Part shown: positions 17,881 to 26,459 of the stretch, in pieces | How the letters are laid out: each line of letters opens with the position of its first letter | Position numbering within the stretch: position 1 is the stretch's first letter | Notes under the pieces: model-generated | What the model saw: only the letters and a program-made list of their open reading frames with translations | Told to the model about the DNA's origin: nothing | The model's database searches: none | DNA from: Vibrio algivorus | GTDB lineage: Bacteria > Pseudomonadota > Gammaproteobacteria > Enterobacterales > Vibrionaceae | Reading direction: 5' to 3' | Length of the DNA stretch: 64,000 nucleotides | NCBI RefSeq assembly: GCF_002218005.2 | Contig: NZ_AP018678.1 | Location: 682,001-746,000, forward strand | Translations under genes and position numbers: made by a program

Positions 17881-18120
17881 ATTTAATGGCAATAATTATT
17901 TATCCAATATAGTTGGTGAATTTATCATCATTAATAATGACCGAGAATTTGTTGAAAAGTTGACAAAGATTATGATCTCATCTGTATGCTGTTTGTTTGA
18001 TGATTTTTCTATTGAAACCTTTATGTTGAAAGATGTTTCAATAGGTGGTTTTTGACTTGTGTGGCATGATTAACTTTGTCATTCTTCGGACGTTTCTTTT
18101 TATCTAATTGGTGATTTTTC

Positions 18121-19257
18121 GTGTTTAATTCACTTGGTGTTTCTCGCCCATTTTTTTCTTTTCAGGCAAAGCCTATTTTAACTCGAACTTTAATGTTGAG
18201 TTCAGCGTTAATCTTATTTGGGTGTGCTCAACCCACTGAACGTGGACAGCAATATTTGGATGGTAAATTAGATACCACCTTAGAACATGTTGATAAGATT
18301 AAAACAGATGCGCCACGAGATTTTAATACCTTTGCTGCACAAGCTGAAAAGGTAGAAGAAACCTCACCATCGTTGAAAGCTAAGTATCAAAATTTATATG
18401 CACAATTAAAAGTGTGGGCGCAAGAAAGTGGTGACCCTAGCCAGCTTGCTAAATATGGGGTTGATGTTAAACAGTTAGCGGGCGCGGATAAAAAAGGCAA
18501 TATTTTGTTTACGGGATATTTCTCACCTGTAATTGAAATGCGTCATACCCCAGATCACTTATTCAAATACCCCGTTTATGCGAAACCTCAATGTGGCTCC
18601 GTGTGTCCCACTCGTGCGCAAATCTATGACGGTGCTCTAGAAGGTAAAGGCTTAGAGCTTGGTTATGCATCGAATATGATTGATCCATTTTTGATGGAAG
18701 TTCAAGGCAGTGGTTTTGTGCATTATGCGGATAATGATGAATTAGACTACTTTGCTTATGCAGGTAAAAATAATCACCCTTACGTTAGTATTGGACGAAT
18801 CTTGATAGAGCGAGGCATTATTCCGAAAGAAAAAATGTCGATGAAAGCAATCAAAGAATGGGTGGCGGAAAATGATAGAGCTACCGTGCAAGAAGTATTA
18901 GAACAAAATCCATCTTATGTATTCTTTGAACGTCAAGCGACCGCTGATGTAGTAGGGGCGGCGGGCATTCCTTTGTTACCAATGGCATCAGTTGCTGGTG
19001 ACCGCAGTATTTTCCCAATGGGCACCCCAATTCTAGCCGAAGTCCCTCTACTGGATGCCAATGGCAAATGGACGGGTGTTCATGTACTTAAGCTTCTGAT
19101 TGTGCTTGATACCGGCGGTGCGGTGAAAGGTGGCCACTTAGACTTATATCATGGCATGGGTGCACGTTCTGGCATTGCCGCAGGACATTATCGTCACTTT
19201 GGCCGAGTATGGAAGTTAGATTTAACTGCGCCACCGTTGCAGATTCCGGAGAATTAG
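18121..19257 (+). CDS. mltA: Membrane-bound lytic murein transglycosylase A
   Basis: MltA is an outer-membrane lipoprotein that cleaves peptidoglycan glycan strands to 1,6-anhydromuropeptides, the products imported by AmpG (24452 here). The 378-residue product has a lipobox ending in FGC near residue 35, MltA-domain motifs (LFTGYFSPVIEM, VQGSGFVHY), and a C-terminal 3D domain with LIVLDTGGAVKGGHLDLYHG, holding the conserved aspartates. The start is taken as GTG at 18121; an ATG 24 codons later (MLSSALILFGC) would leave a very short signal segment. The gap downstream holds heptamer element B. Confidence 0.92.
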   Translation: MFNSLGVSRPFFSFQAKPILTRTLMLSSALILFGCAQPTERGQQYLDGKLDTTLEHVDKIKTDAPRDFNTFAAQAEKVEETSPSLKAKYQNLYAQLKVWAQESGDPSQLAKYGVDVKQLAGADKKGNILFTGYFSPVIEMRHTPDHLFKYPVYAKPQCGSVCPTRAQIYDGALEGKGLELGYASNMIDPFLMEVQGSGFVHYADNDELDYFAYAGKNNHPYVSIGRILIERGIIPKEKMSMKAIKEWVAENDRATVQEVLEQNPSYVFFERQATADVVGAAGIPLLPMASVAGDRSIFPMGTPILAEVPLLDANGKWTGVHVLKLLIVLDTGGAVKGGHLDLYHGMGARSGIAAGHYRHFGRVWKLDLTAPPLQIPEN

Positions 19258-19264
19258 AACCGGG

Positions 19265-19400
19265 TTGCTAGTTCCTGGTCCCTAGTTTCTAGGAAAAGCA
19301 AAAGCGTATCTCGTGGCTAGGGCTGAGTGCTTGTTGTTACGAGATGCGTTCGGCTTTTTCTAGCAGCGAAGCGAGCCTAGGAGCTAGGAACTCGAAACCT
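19265..19400. repeat. Heptamer-bearing intergenic element, copy B
   Basis: It lies between mltA and tcdA. It opens GCTAGTTCCTGGTCCCTAGTTTCTAGGAAAAGC and ends CCTAGGAGCTAGGAACTCGAAACC, with the body TTTTTCTAGCAGCGAAGCGAGCCTAGG matching copy A. An internal palindromic pair (ATCTCGTGG...ACGAGATGCG) suggests RNA structure. No gene is present. Confidence 0.7.
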
Positions 19401-19444
19401 TATCCTCTATAATGCGCATCTTTTGAATTTTGCGGTAACTTTCT

Positions 19445-20260
19445 ATGAAAACACTTCCTCCTGCTTCTGATAGCTACAACCAACGCTTTGGCGGTACGCG
19501 CCGTTTGTATGGTAATAGCGAAGTAGATATTTTACGCGCCGCTCATGTGTGCGTGGTGGGAATTGGTGGAGTAGGCTCATGGGCCGTTGAAGCATTAGCT
19601 CGTACTGGTGTCGGTGAATTAACCTTGATCGATATGGATGATGTTTGTGTCACCAATATCAATCGTCAAATTCACGCATTAAATGGTACTGTTGGGCAGA
19701 GTAAAATCGAAGTGATGGCTGAGCGTGTTGCTTTGATTAACCCTGAATGTAAAGTCAATTTGGTGGATGATTTTATTACGCCAGATAATGTTAGCCAATA
19801 CATCAGTAAAGAGTTTGATTATGTGCTCGATGCGATTGATAGCATTAAACCAAAAGCAGCATTATTGGCCTATTGTCGCAGTAATAAAATTAAAGTGATT
19901 ACGACTGGTGGTGCTGGTGGACAGACCGATCCAACGCAGATTCAAATTGCTGATTTGACTAAAACGATCCAAGATCCATTAGCTAAAAAATTAAAAGATA
20001 CGTTGCGACGCCATCATAATTTCAGCAAAAATCCGCAACGTAAATTTGGCATTGATTGCGTGTTCTCAACCGAGCATCTGAAATATCCTCAAGCGGATGG
20101 TAGTGTCTGCGCGACTAAATCAACGGCTGAAGGCCCAAAACGTATGGATTGTGCCAGTGGTTTTGGCGCAGCAACAGTCGTGACGGCAACCTTTGGTTTT
20201 GTCGCGGTGTCACGAATTGTTGAGAAGTTGATTCAGAAGTATAAAGTTCCTAGTTCCTAG
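19445..20260 (+). CDS. tcdA: tRNA threonylcarbamoyladenosine dehydratase
   Basis: TcdA (CsdL, YgdL) is an E1-like ATP-dependent enzyme that cyclises t6A37 in tRNA to ct6A. The 271-residue product has the nucleotide-binding loop VVGIGGVGSWAVEALARTG (about residues 35-53), the E1 motif TNINRQIHA and the acidic LIDMDDV. It lies beside csdE and csdA, its known sulfur-relay partners. The last four residues (VPSS) and the TAG stop are encoded by the GTTCCTA tandem array that starts at 20246, so the native C-terminus has been replaced or trimmed. The rest of the gene looks intact. Confidence 0.94.
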   Translation: MKTLPPASDSYNQRFGGTRRLYGNSEVDILRAAHVCVVGIGGVGSWAVEALARTGVGELTLIDMDDVCVTNINRQIHALNGTVGQSKIEVMAERVALINPECKVNLVDDFITPDNVSQYISKEFDYVLDAIDSIKPKAALLAYCRSNKIKVITTGGAGGQTDPTQIQIADLTKTIQDPLAKKLKDTLRRHHNFSKNPQRKFGIDCVFSTEHLKYPQADGSVCATKSTAEGPKRMDCASGFGAATVVTATFGFVAVSRIVEKLIQKYKVPSS

Positions 20261-20371
20261 TTCCTAGTTCCTAGTTCCTAGTTCCTAGTTCCTAGTTCCT
20301 AGTTCCTAGTTCCTAGTTCCTAGTTCCTAGTTCCTAGTTCCTAGTTCCTAGTTCCTAGTTCCTAGTTCTTA
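20246..20371. repeat. 7-bp tandem array GTTCCTA x17 plus one variant unit (element C)
   Basis: Seventeen perfect GTTCCTA units run from 20246 to 20364 and a variant GTTCTTA follows. The first 15 bases lie inside tcdA and give its stop codon. The array is followed (20372-20430) by a short GC-richer body with CGTTTCTCGGAGGCTCGGG and GTAGCTAGAAAGAGCAAAGCG, loosely like the other copies. The unit length and sequence are the same as the few units in copies A and B, so this is an expanded version. Length variation between strains is expected. Confidence 0.95.
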
Positions 20372-20462
20372 GGGCTACGTTTCTCGGAGGCTCGGGCGAT
20401 TCACTGCTCGTAGCTAGAAAGAGCAAAGCGTGAAAGTAATCATTTAAAAAATCCAATATTAG

Positions 20463-20576
20463 CCGTCATCCTGAAAAGCGACGAAGGAGCGTAGTTCAGG
20501 ATCTCCAACCACGATTTGAGATTCAAAGTGTTGTAGGAGATTCCAAACAGCTCGTACCTCACTTTTGGAATGACGG
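20463..20576. repeat. Palindromic intergenic repeat with CCGTCAT ends
   Basis: A 114-bp unit starts CCGTCATCCTGAA and ends TTTTGGAATGACGG, giving inverted ends; inside, AGCGACGAAGGAGCGTAG follows the left end. The pattern resembles the GTCATTCC-type palindromic repeats common in Vibrionaceae and other bacteria. It lies directly before csdE and may carry part of its promoter or leader. Confidence 0.65.
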
Positions 20577-20599
20577 TTTTAAAATGCGAGATCGAATTT

Positions 20600-21022
20600 A
20601 TGCCCCATCCTTTTGGTAACACCATCACAGCGCAAGATATCATTGAGACCATGTCTAGCTTTACAAGCTGGGAAGAGCGTTATCGTCAGGTGATCATGTG
20701 GGGAAAATCACTGCCTAAAATGCATGACGAGTTAAAGCAAGAGCAGCTTTTAGTTTCAGGTTGTGAAAGCAAAGTATGGCTAGTATCAGAGTTTGATGGT
20801 GAGCTTTGGAACTTTCAAATCGATTCAGATGCACGAATTGTACGTGGTTTAATTGCTTTGGTATTGGCGGCTTTTCATTTGAAAACGACCGCTGAGATTA
20901 AAGCTTTCGATACACAGGCATATTTTGCAAAACTAGGGTTGATTGATCATTTAAGCCCATCACGTGGTCATGGGCTTAAAGCTATTGTTGAACAAATTCA
21001 GCAATTAGTTGAGCAAAGTTAA
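20600..21022 (+). CDS. csdE: Cysteine desulfuration protein CsdE (SufE family)
   Basis: CsdE accepts persulfide sulfur from CsdA and stimulates its desulfurase activity; with TcdA it forms a sulfur-relay set. The 140-residue product has HPFGNTITA near the start, as in E. coli CsdE, and the active-site cysteine in LLVSGCESKVW (Cys55). I chose the ATG at 20600 because the earlier ATG at 20570 lies inside the terminal bases of the repeat at 20463-20576. The 3' end overlaps the convergent csdA by four bases. Confidence 0.93.
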   Translation: MPHPFGNTITAQDIIETMSSFTSWEERYRQVIMWGKSLPKMHDELKQEQLLVSGCESKVWLVSEFDGELWNFQIDSDARIVRGLIALVLAAFHLKTTAEIKAFDTQAYFAKLGLIDHLSPSRGHGLKAIVEQIQQLVEQS

Positions 21023-22245
21023 AGAAGAGCGATAGCTTTATTTAAGCCTACCAACAACATATCAATATCTTTATCATTGTTATAGATCCCTAAAGAGACT
21101 CTTACTGTTCCGTTGATCCCTAGTGCGTCCATGAGTGGGTGTGCACAATGATGGCCTGAACGAACAGCAATACCTTGTTGATCGAGTAGTGTTGCAATAT
21201 CGTTGTGATGAATATCTTCACCATCAAGCTGTAAGGTAAAACTCACGACACTGGCATTGGGTTGTAAGCCAACAATGCGTAAACCATCAATTTTATTTAA
21301 TCCAATGACGAGTTGGTTGAGTAGTTGTTTATAATGCGCTTCTATTTGTTGCTTATCAAATTGATTTAACCATTCAATTGCTGTCGCTAAGGCAATGGCA
21401 CCAGCCACATTTGGGGTTCCGGCTTCGAATTTTCCCGGTAGTGCGGAGTAAGATGTTTGCTCAAAACTCACCTTTTCTACCATTTTACCGCCACCGTGCC
21501 ATACAGGCATCGATTCTAAAATAGACTGCTTTCCATATAATACTCCGACTCCAGTAGGCGCATAGAGTTTATGCCCAGAGAAAATATAGAAATCACAGCC
21601 TAGTGCTTGAACATCAATACTTTCATGCACTATGCCTTGCGCGCCATCAATGACAGCAATTGCTCCAATTTTATGGGCAAGCTCAATGATTTTTTCAATA
21701 GGTTGACGAGTCGCGGTGACATTGGTGATGTGCGCTGCGGCAACAATTTTGGTCTTTGCACTTAAAAGTGTTTGGTAGGCTTGCATATCCCATTGGCAAT
21801 TTGAGGTCATTGGTACTTTTACCACTTTAGCGCCAGTTTGCTCTGCGACGATCTGCCACGGCACTATATTGGCATGGTGCTCCATTTCTCCAACTAGAAT
21901 CTCATCGCCCGCTTGAAGAGTGCTGCGAGCATAGGTTTGAGCAATTAAGTTGATCGCTTCGGTTGCCCCTCGGGTCCAAATAATTTCTTTACTTGAATGA
22001 GCATTAATAAAGTGTTGAACACATTCACGAGCTTGCTCAAACTTTGTTGTAGCTTGAGCGGTTAAGCTGTGGGTACCACGATGAACGTTGGCATTTTGCT
22101 TGGTGTAATAGTGACTAATGGCATCAATAACACATTTAGGTTTTTGTGTGGTCGCGGCGCTATCAAGGTAAACCATTGACGTATCATTGCTAAGAAAAGG
22201 GAATTGTTGGCGAATCGCCTGAATGTCAAAGTGCACTTTACTCAA
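21019..22245 (-). CDS. csdA: Cysteine desulfurase CsdA
   Basis: CsdA is a PLP-dependent aminotransferase-fold enzyme that takes sulfur from cysteine (group II, SufS/CsdA type). The 408-residue product shows VYLDSAATTQKP at the start, the PLP lysine in FSGHKLYAPTG (about residue 225) and the active-site cysteine in VRSGHHCAHPL (about 367). It faces csdE and the two coding ends overlap by four bases, whereas in E. coli csdA and csdE are co-directional. Function with CsdE and TcdA is inferred from family and neighbours. Confidence 0.94.
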   Translation of the reverse strand: MSKVHFDIQAIRQQFPFLSNDTSMVYLDSAATTQKPKCVIDAISHYYTKQNANVHRGTHSLTAQATTKFEQARECVQHFINAHSSKEIIWTRGATEAINLIAQTYARSTLQAGDEILVGEMEHHANIVPWQIVAEQTGAKVVKVPMTSNCQWDMQAYQTLLSAKTKIVAAAHITNVTATRQPIEKIIELAHKIGAIAVIDGAQGIVHESIDVQALGCDFYIFSGHKLYAPTGVGVLYGKQSILESMPVWHGGGKMVEKVSFEQTSYSALPGKFEAGTPNVAGAIALATAIEWLNQFDKQQIEAHYKQLLNQLVIGLNKIDGLRIVGLQPNASVVSFTLQLDGEDIHHNDIATLLDQQGIAVRSGHHCAHPLMDALGINGTVRVSLGIYNNDKDIDMLLVGLNKAIALL

Positions 22246-22317
22246 GATGTCTTACCTTGCTCAAAATAAGGGAGGATGAGTATAGAATAAATAGAGGCTG
22301 GCTTAAACTCGAAACCG

Positions 22318-23205
22318 CTACTTCTCTAACTGCTTAATTTTCTTAAATAGCCGTTGATGGTTTGGCATATCAATAGCATAACGTTGTGCTTGTTTGAGTA
22401 GAAATCCAGTAATGAACTCAATTTCAGTGGGGCGCTTGTGGTGAATATCTTGGTGCATCGATGAGAAATTATCGCTAGTGGCAATCATCACTTGTTTAAT
22501 CCTGTCAGATAGATCGTTTAATGATTGGTTTTGTCCTACCGCTTGCATCACTTGATGGCACTCATTAATTAAGCTCTTAACTTCTGTCTGGTATTGAGAT
22601 TGAAGCAATTCACCATTTTTGCATTGGTAAATTGCGGTCATCGGATTAATAACACAATTGATGGCTAATTTTTTCCATAAAGCCGATTGAATATGGTTGT
22701 GCCACATTACCTTAGGTAGGGCAGAATCTAGCTCTTGAATGATCGAGTCTAGTTGAGCTGTTAACTTTTCTGTCTCTCGATATGCCCCAATAAAGGTTTG
22801 ACCAATACCGGTATGTTTTACTTGTTGCGAGTTTGGTTTAAAAGCGGCTTGAGTCGTGGTGGCTAAAAATAAAGGGTGCTGATTCCACTGCTCACTCAGT
22901 TGGTCAAGCGCGCCCATACCATTGTGAAGAAAAATAAGCGGTATTTTGGTCGGTAAGTAGGTAAATAAAGGCTCTATAGCCTGTTTTACTTGAGTAGATT
23001 TCACTGTGATGATGATAGCTTGGCAAGTGCTGAGTTGAGTTAGGTCATTGGCTGGAATCTCGAACTTCGCTTGCTGATCAAGTGAAATTGAAATGGAACG
23101 CTGTGAGTGATCGCGAGTGATTGCGAGTACATCATGTCCATCTTGCTGCAATTTAGTTGCCCATAATGAACCTAGTGCGCCAATGCCAACGATACCAATC
23201 TTCAT
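22318..23205 (-). CDS. panE: 2-dehydropantoate 2-reductase
   Basis: PanE reduces ketopantoate to pantoate with NADPH in pantothenate/CoA synthesis. The 295-residue protein has the Rossmann loop GIVGIGALGSLWATKL at the start, FLHNGMGALDQL in the first domain, and the C-terminal domain stretch ALWKKLAINCVINPMTA, whose lysine is the usual catalytic residue. HQDIHHKRPTEIEFITG near the end matches the family's substrate-binding region. It is a single gene 72 bases upstream of csdA on the same strand, so co-transcription with csdA is possible. Confidence 0.92.
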   Translation of the reverse strand: MKIGIVGIGALGSLWATKLQQDGHDVLAITRDHSQRSISISLDQQAKFEIPANDLTQLSTCQAIIITVKSTQVKQAIEPLFTYLPTKIPLIFLHNGMGALDQLSEQWNQHPLFLATTTQAAFKPNSQQVKHTGIGQTFIGAYRETEKLTAQLDSIIQELDSALPKVMWHNHIQSALWKKLAINCVINPMTAIYQCKNGELLQSQYQTEVKSLINECHQVMQAVGQNQSLNDLSDRIKQVMIATSDNFSSMHQDIHHKRPTEIEFITGFLLKQAQRYAIDMPNHQRLFKKIKQLEK

Positions 23206-23260
23206 TCGTTTTCCATTTCTATTTGCTATATCTGAAGCTTAGTTTATCGCAAATAGTAAA

Positions 23261-23292
23261 ATGGCGCAGACTGAATATTCAACCTGCGCCAT
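23261..23292 (-). terminator. Terminator of ompK
   Basis: A 9-bp stem (ATGGCGCAG at 23261-23269, CTGCGCCAT at 23284-23292) is followed on the minus strand by TTTTACT. It lies about 45 bases past the ompK stop. Confidence 0.75.
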
Positions 23293-23338
23293 CAGTAGCT
23301 TAGCAATAGTCTAAATCAAGCAACTAAGTTGCCAGTGA

Positions 23339-24175
23339 TTAGAACTTGTAAGTTACGTCGAAGTAGTGTGTTACACCGCTTGATTCCCAGTTACCAGCAA
23401 AACCATTAGCTTCGCCATCTTCTAGGCCATATACGTTATAGTAAGCTTTTAAGCCATAACCCACCGCGTAATGCTCGCTGTGCCAGTAGATACCATTGAA
23501 CATTGCACCACCGTTACTTGTAGTACCTTGCTCTGAGTCATCCATACCAAATTGGTAATCAAGGTAACCTTGGTATGAAATGAATGAGCCGTTTTCAAAG
23601 TGGTAGAATGGTTTAAACCAGTTAGTTGAGATTTGGCCACCATTCCAATCATTTTTGTTTGAATCGTAAGTTGCGTATAGGTTTAAGCCCATTTTACCAA
23701 ACCAAGGCACATTGATGTCAGAACCTAGACCAACTTTTTGGGTATTAACGCCAGAGGCCGTATTTTGGCCACCATCCCATTCCATTAAGGTCGCTACATA
23801 TAGCTCTTGAACTGGGCCGAAAGATAAGTCGTAACCTGTCATTGCATCGATAGACATACGAGGCGCAAACTTCATGAATATTTTATCTGCTTCGCCATTT
23901 TTCTTATCGTTATGGTCGTCATTGCCACTTAATAAGTTAAATACATCAACGTAGCCGTATAGATCAAAGATACCTGAGCGACCACCAAATTCCATTTCTA
24001 GATAATCATGACCTGTAGTTGTATCTAGCGATGTTTGAGGTTTTTCATTTAACGCATACATCAAGTTAAATTGAAGAAACTTATAGTCATTCTTATGAAT
24101 GTCATCTGAGTAGTCTGCAGCTAAAACTGGCGCTGACGCAGCAACAAGACTAAGAGCTAAAAGTGTTTTACGCAT
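23339..24175 (-). CDS. ompK: Outer membrane channel OmpK (Tsx-like nucleoside-specific channel family)
   Basis: OmpK is a Vibrio outer-membrane beta-barrel of the nucleoside-specific channel (Tsx) family and a known receptor of vibriophage KVP40. The 278-residue precursor has a signal peptide (MRKTLLALSLVAASAPVLAA), then DYSDDIHKNDYKFLQFNLMY, alternating aromatic strands, and a terminal THYFDVTYKF ending in phenylalanine as barrel proteins do. A perfect CRP-type site lies 133 bases upstream, which fits catabolite control as for E. coli tsx. It has its own terminator and is probably a single-gene unit. Confidence 0.9.
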   Translation of the reverse strand: MRKTLLALSLVAASAPVLAADYSDDIHKNDYKFLQFNLMYALNEKPQTSLDTTTGHDYLEMEFGGRSGIFDLYGYVDVFNLLSGNDDHNDKKNGEADKIFMKFAPRMSIDAMTGYDLSFGPVQELYVATLMEWDGGQNTASGVNTQKVGLGSDINVPWFGKMGLNLYATYDSNKNDWNGGQISTNWFKPFYHFENGSFISYQGYLDYQFGMDDSEQGTTSNGGAMFNGIYWHSEHYAVGYGLKAYYNVYGLEDGEANGFAGNWESSGVTHYFDVTYKF

Positions 24176-24307
24176 GAGTGAGGCTCTCTTTTAATCTAAG
24201 TTAAATTTATAGGTACACCGATTAATGGTGTGGGCTTTAAGTGGCGCAGATAATATCCGTTTCCCTCTCATTTGTAAGTGATAAAACCTGCAAACCAAAA
24301 AATAAAT

Positions 24308-24323
24308 TGTGATAAATGTCACA
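24308..24323. promoter_or_regulatory. CRP binding site upstream of ompK
   Basis: TGTGATAAATGTCACA is an exact TGTGA-N6-TCACA, flanked by AAT and TTG as in strong sites. It lies between the ompK start and the ampG terminator, so ompK is the likely target. The position relative to the transcript start is not known. Confidence 0.75.
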
Positions 24324-24383
24324 TTGTTTGAATGTTTGATGGAACTAGTTGTCAAAAGCTGTGCAGATTTTTGAGTTTAGAAC

Positions 24384-24416
24384 AAAAAAACGCCAAGGCA
24401 AGCGGTTGCCTTGGCG
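24384..24416 (-). terminator. Terminator of ampG
   Basis: An 11-bp perfect stem (CGCCAAGGCAA at 24391-24401, TTGCCTTGGCG at 24406-24416) with a 4-base loop is followed on the minus strand by seven T residues. It lies 35 bases past the ampG stop. Confidence 0.92.
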
Positions 24417-24451
24417 TTTATTCATGCTTAGTTAATGAAATGGTTCAGGCG

Positions 24452-25795
24452 TTATTGTTGATTACGCGCTTTTTCTAATAGGTCATGAAAATAGTGGCGT
24501 AAGGCATAAAGCATAATCAAGCTTGGGATCACCATTATCGCGGTAATAACAAAAAACAGCGGCCAGCTATTCAAACTATCCGCCAATTCACCACTGAATG
24601 AGGCTAGAGTCGTTCGGCCAAAGTTACCCAATGAAGCCAGTAATGCATATTGGGTCGCTGAGAATGCTTGTCCAGTTAATACGGTTAAGAAAGAGACAAA
24701 TGCCACTGTTGAGAATGCAGTAGTGAAGTTATCGACTAATACTGTCGCAAGCAGTAGGTGTTCATTAGGGCCAACTGAGGCAATCCAAGCAAACATTAAG
24801 TTGCTGCTTGCCATAGCAATACCGCCCATCATTAACCCTTTTACGATACCAAAGCGAACATTGAACATACTACCAACAAAGGTAAACAACATGGTTGCGC
24901 CCCAGCCGATCAGTTTTGAATACTCACCGATTTGTTCATTGGTAAAGCCGATTTCTTTATAAAAGACAATCGACATGCGGCCAAGAAAAGCTTCGCCAAT
25001 TTTGAATAGGAAAACAAATAGCAATAAGGTGATGGCGACACCAACACCATTGCGACGGAAGAAATCAAGAAAAGGCTCAACAACGGTTACCGTAAGCCAA
25101 GCCGCGACTTTTGAATTAACAACTTTTGCATGGCGTTTTTCTGCTTGATGTTGCAGTTGATCACGCTGAGTTTCAGGTTCACCAGTCAGTAAAGTGAACA
25201 GCATCAAGAGTACGATTACTAAGGTCATGCCATAATAGACATCGTTCCAGCCATAAGTATCAGCATTGGAAAAAGCGAGGTAACCGGGAAGAGAGTAGCC
25301 TGTCCACCAACCTATTACTGCCATTGCTGATGCTTGTGGTAGTTTACTATTGTTACTCTTAGGGAAGCTATCGATACGAAAAGCATCAATGGCAATATCT
25401 TGAGTAGCGGAAGCCGTTGAGATTGCCAATGCAAACGCTGAAATTAAAATTAAGTTATTACCAGGGTTTAAACCTGCTAAGAAGAAGGTGCAGATTAGCA
25501 TCATGGCTTGGCATAAAAAAATCCAACTACGTCGCTGGCCTAGCCATTTGTGAAGTAGCGGGATTTTTACTCGGTCAATTAACGGTGCCCATAAAAAGTT
25601 AATCGCATAAACTGCAAAAACAGCGCCAAAATAGCCAATCGTTGCACGGTTGAGGCCTGCATCACTGAGCCAGCCTGACATGTTTGAGCCAATTAATACC
25701 CAAGGAAAACCGCTAGAGCAACCTAACATGAACACCCACAATAAACGCTTATCTAAGTAGGTTTGTATAGTTGCCTTCCAGGTCATAGAGGCCAT
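24452..25795 (-). CDS. ampG: AmpG family muropeptide transporter (MFS)
   Basis: AmpG imports anhydro-muropeptides released by lytic transglycosylases for cell-wall recycling. The 447-residue protein has at least twelve hydrophobic segments and AmpG-type motifs: WVFMLGCSSGFPWVLIGSN, LNRATIGYFGAVFAVYAINF and LWAPLIDRV near the start, and ATQDIAIDAFRIDSF in the middle. It lies near yajG, as in E. coli, and the window also holds mltA, whose products it would carry. No ampC or ampR gene is nearby, so a link to beta-lactamase induction cannot be drawn here. Confidence 0.92.
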   Translation of the reverse strand: MASMTWKATIQTYLDKRLLWVFMLGCSSGFPWVLIGSNMSGWLSDAGLNRATIGYFGAVFAVYAINFLWAPLIDRVKIPLLHKWLGQRRSWIFLCQAMMLICTFFLAGLNPGNNLILISAFALAISTASATQDIAIDAFRIDSFPKSNNSKLPQASAMAVIGWWTGYSLPGYLAFSNADTYGWNDVYYGMTLVIVLLMLFTLLTGEPETQRDQLQHQAEKRHAKVVNSKVAAWLTVTVVEPFLDFFRRNGVGVAITLLLFVFLFKIGEAFLGRMSIVFYKEIGFTNEQIGEYSKLIGWGATMLFTFVGSMFNVRFGIVKGLMMGGIAMASSNLMFAWIASVGPNEHLLLATVLVDNFTTAFSTVAFVSFLTVLTGQAFSATQYALLASLGNFGRTTLASFSGELADSLNSWPLFFVITAIMVIPSLIMLYALRHYFHDLLEKARNQQ

Positions 25796-25916
25796 GAGTT
25801 TCTCCTTGGTTGTACTTGGCTATGCTAAAAAGTAAATCAATATGCTGCATAGAAAAATCAGCCATCATATAAAGATGGCTGAATAGGTCATTGTTTTGTC
25901 ATTATTTTGAGATTGG

Positions 25917-26459
25917 TTATTTTACCGTGACTTTAGTGATGAAAATCGGTGTGATAGGTACATCTTTCATCATACCTAGTGAGCGAGTTGGTTTTTGACC
26001 CATTGCTCTAACAACATCAAAACCTTCTGTGACTTTACCAAATACTGCATAACCGGCAGAGTTACGAGAGAAGTTTAAAAAGTCGTTATCGTTCAGGTTG
26101 ATGAAAAACTGACGAGTGGCTGAATTCGGATTGTTAGTACGTGCCATCGCCACCGTTGCGGTTAAGTTTTCAAGTCCGTTGCTTGCTTCATTACGAATTG
26201 GTGCATAGCTTGAACGCTCATTCATATCTTTATCAAAGCCACCACCTTGTGCCATAAAGCCAGGAATTACACGGTGAAATTGAGTGCCCACATAACTACC
26301 ATCATTAACGTATTTTAGAAAGTTTTCTACAGTAATAGGCGCTTGTTTTTGGTTAAGTTCGATAGTGAAATTACCAATAGTGGTTTCAAACTCAACGCTT
26401 GGTGCAGCAAAGCTTGTTGCACTAAATAACATCAGTAATCCAAATAAGATTTTTTTCAT
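25917..26459 (-). CDS. ppiA: Periplasmic cyclophilin-type peptidyl-prolyl cis-trans isomerase
   Basis: The 180-residue precursor has a signal peptide (MKKILFGLLMLFSATSFAA) and a cyclophilin domain with FHRVIPGFMAQGGGFD, VAMARTNNPNSATRQFFINL and AVFGKVTEGFDVV. These include the catalytic-site R, F, Q and M positions of cyclophilins. It resembles E. coli PpiA, which speeds proline isomerisation in the periplasm. Its ATG overlaps the yajG stop (TAATG), so the two are translationally coupled. In E. coli ppiA lies elsewhere, so the symbol rests on similarity and signal peptide only. Confidence 0.85.
   Translation of the reverse strand: MKKILFGLLMLFSATSFAAPSVEFETTIGNFTIELNQKQAPITVENFLKYVNDGSYVGTQFHRVIPGFMAQGGGFDKDMNERSSYAPIRNEASNGLENLTATVAMARTNNPNSATRQFFINLNDNDFLNFSRNSAGYAVFGKVTEGFDVVRAMGQKPTRSLGMMKDVPITPIFITKVTVK

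Noticed and set aside
17867..18055. 62-codon frame between argA and mltA
   Set aside because: AT-rich, no ribosome-binding site and no recognisable similarity; it overlaps the argA promoter region.
20246..20371. Possible CRISPR array
   Set aside because: Units are 7 bp, directly adjoining with no spacers, and no cas genes are present.
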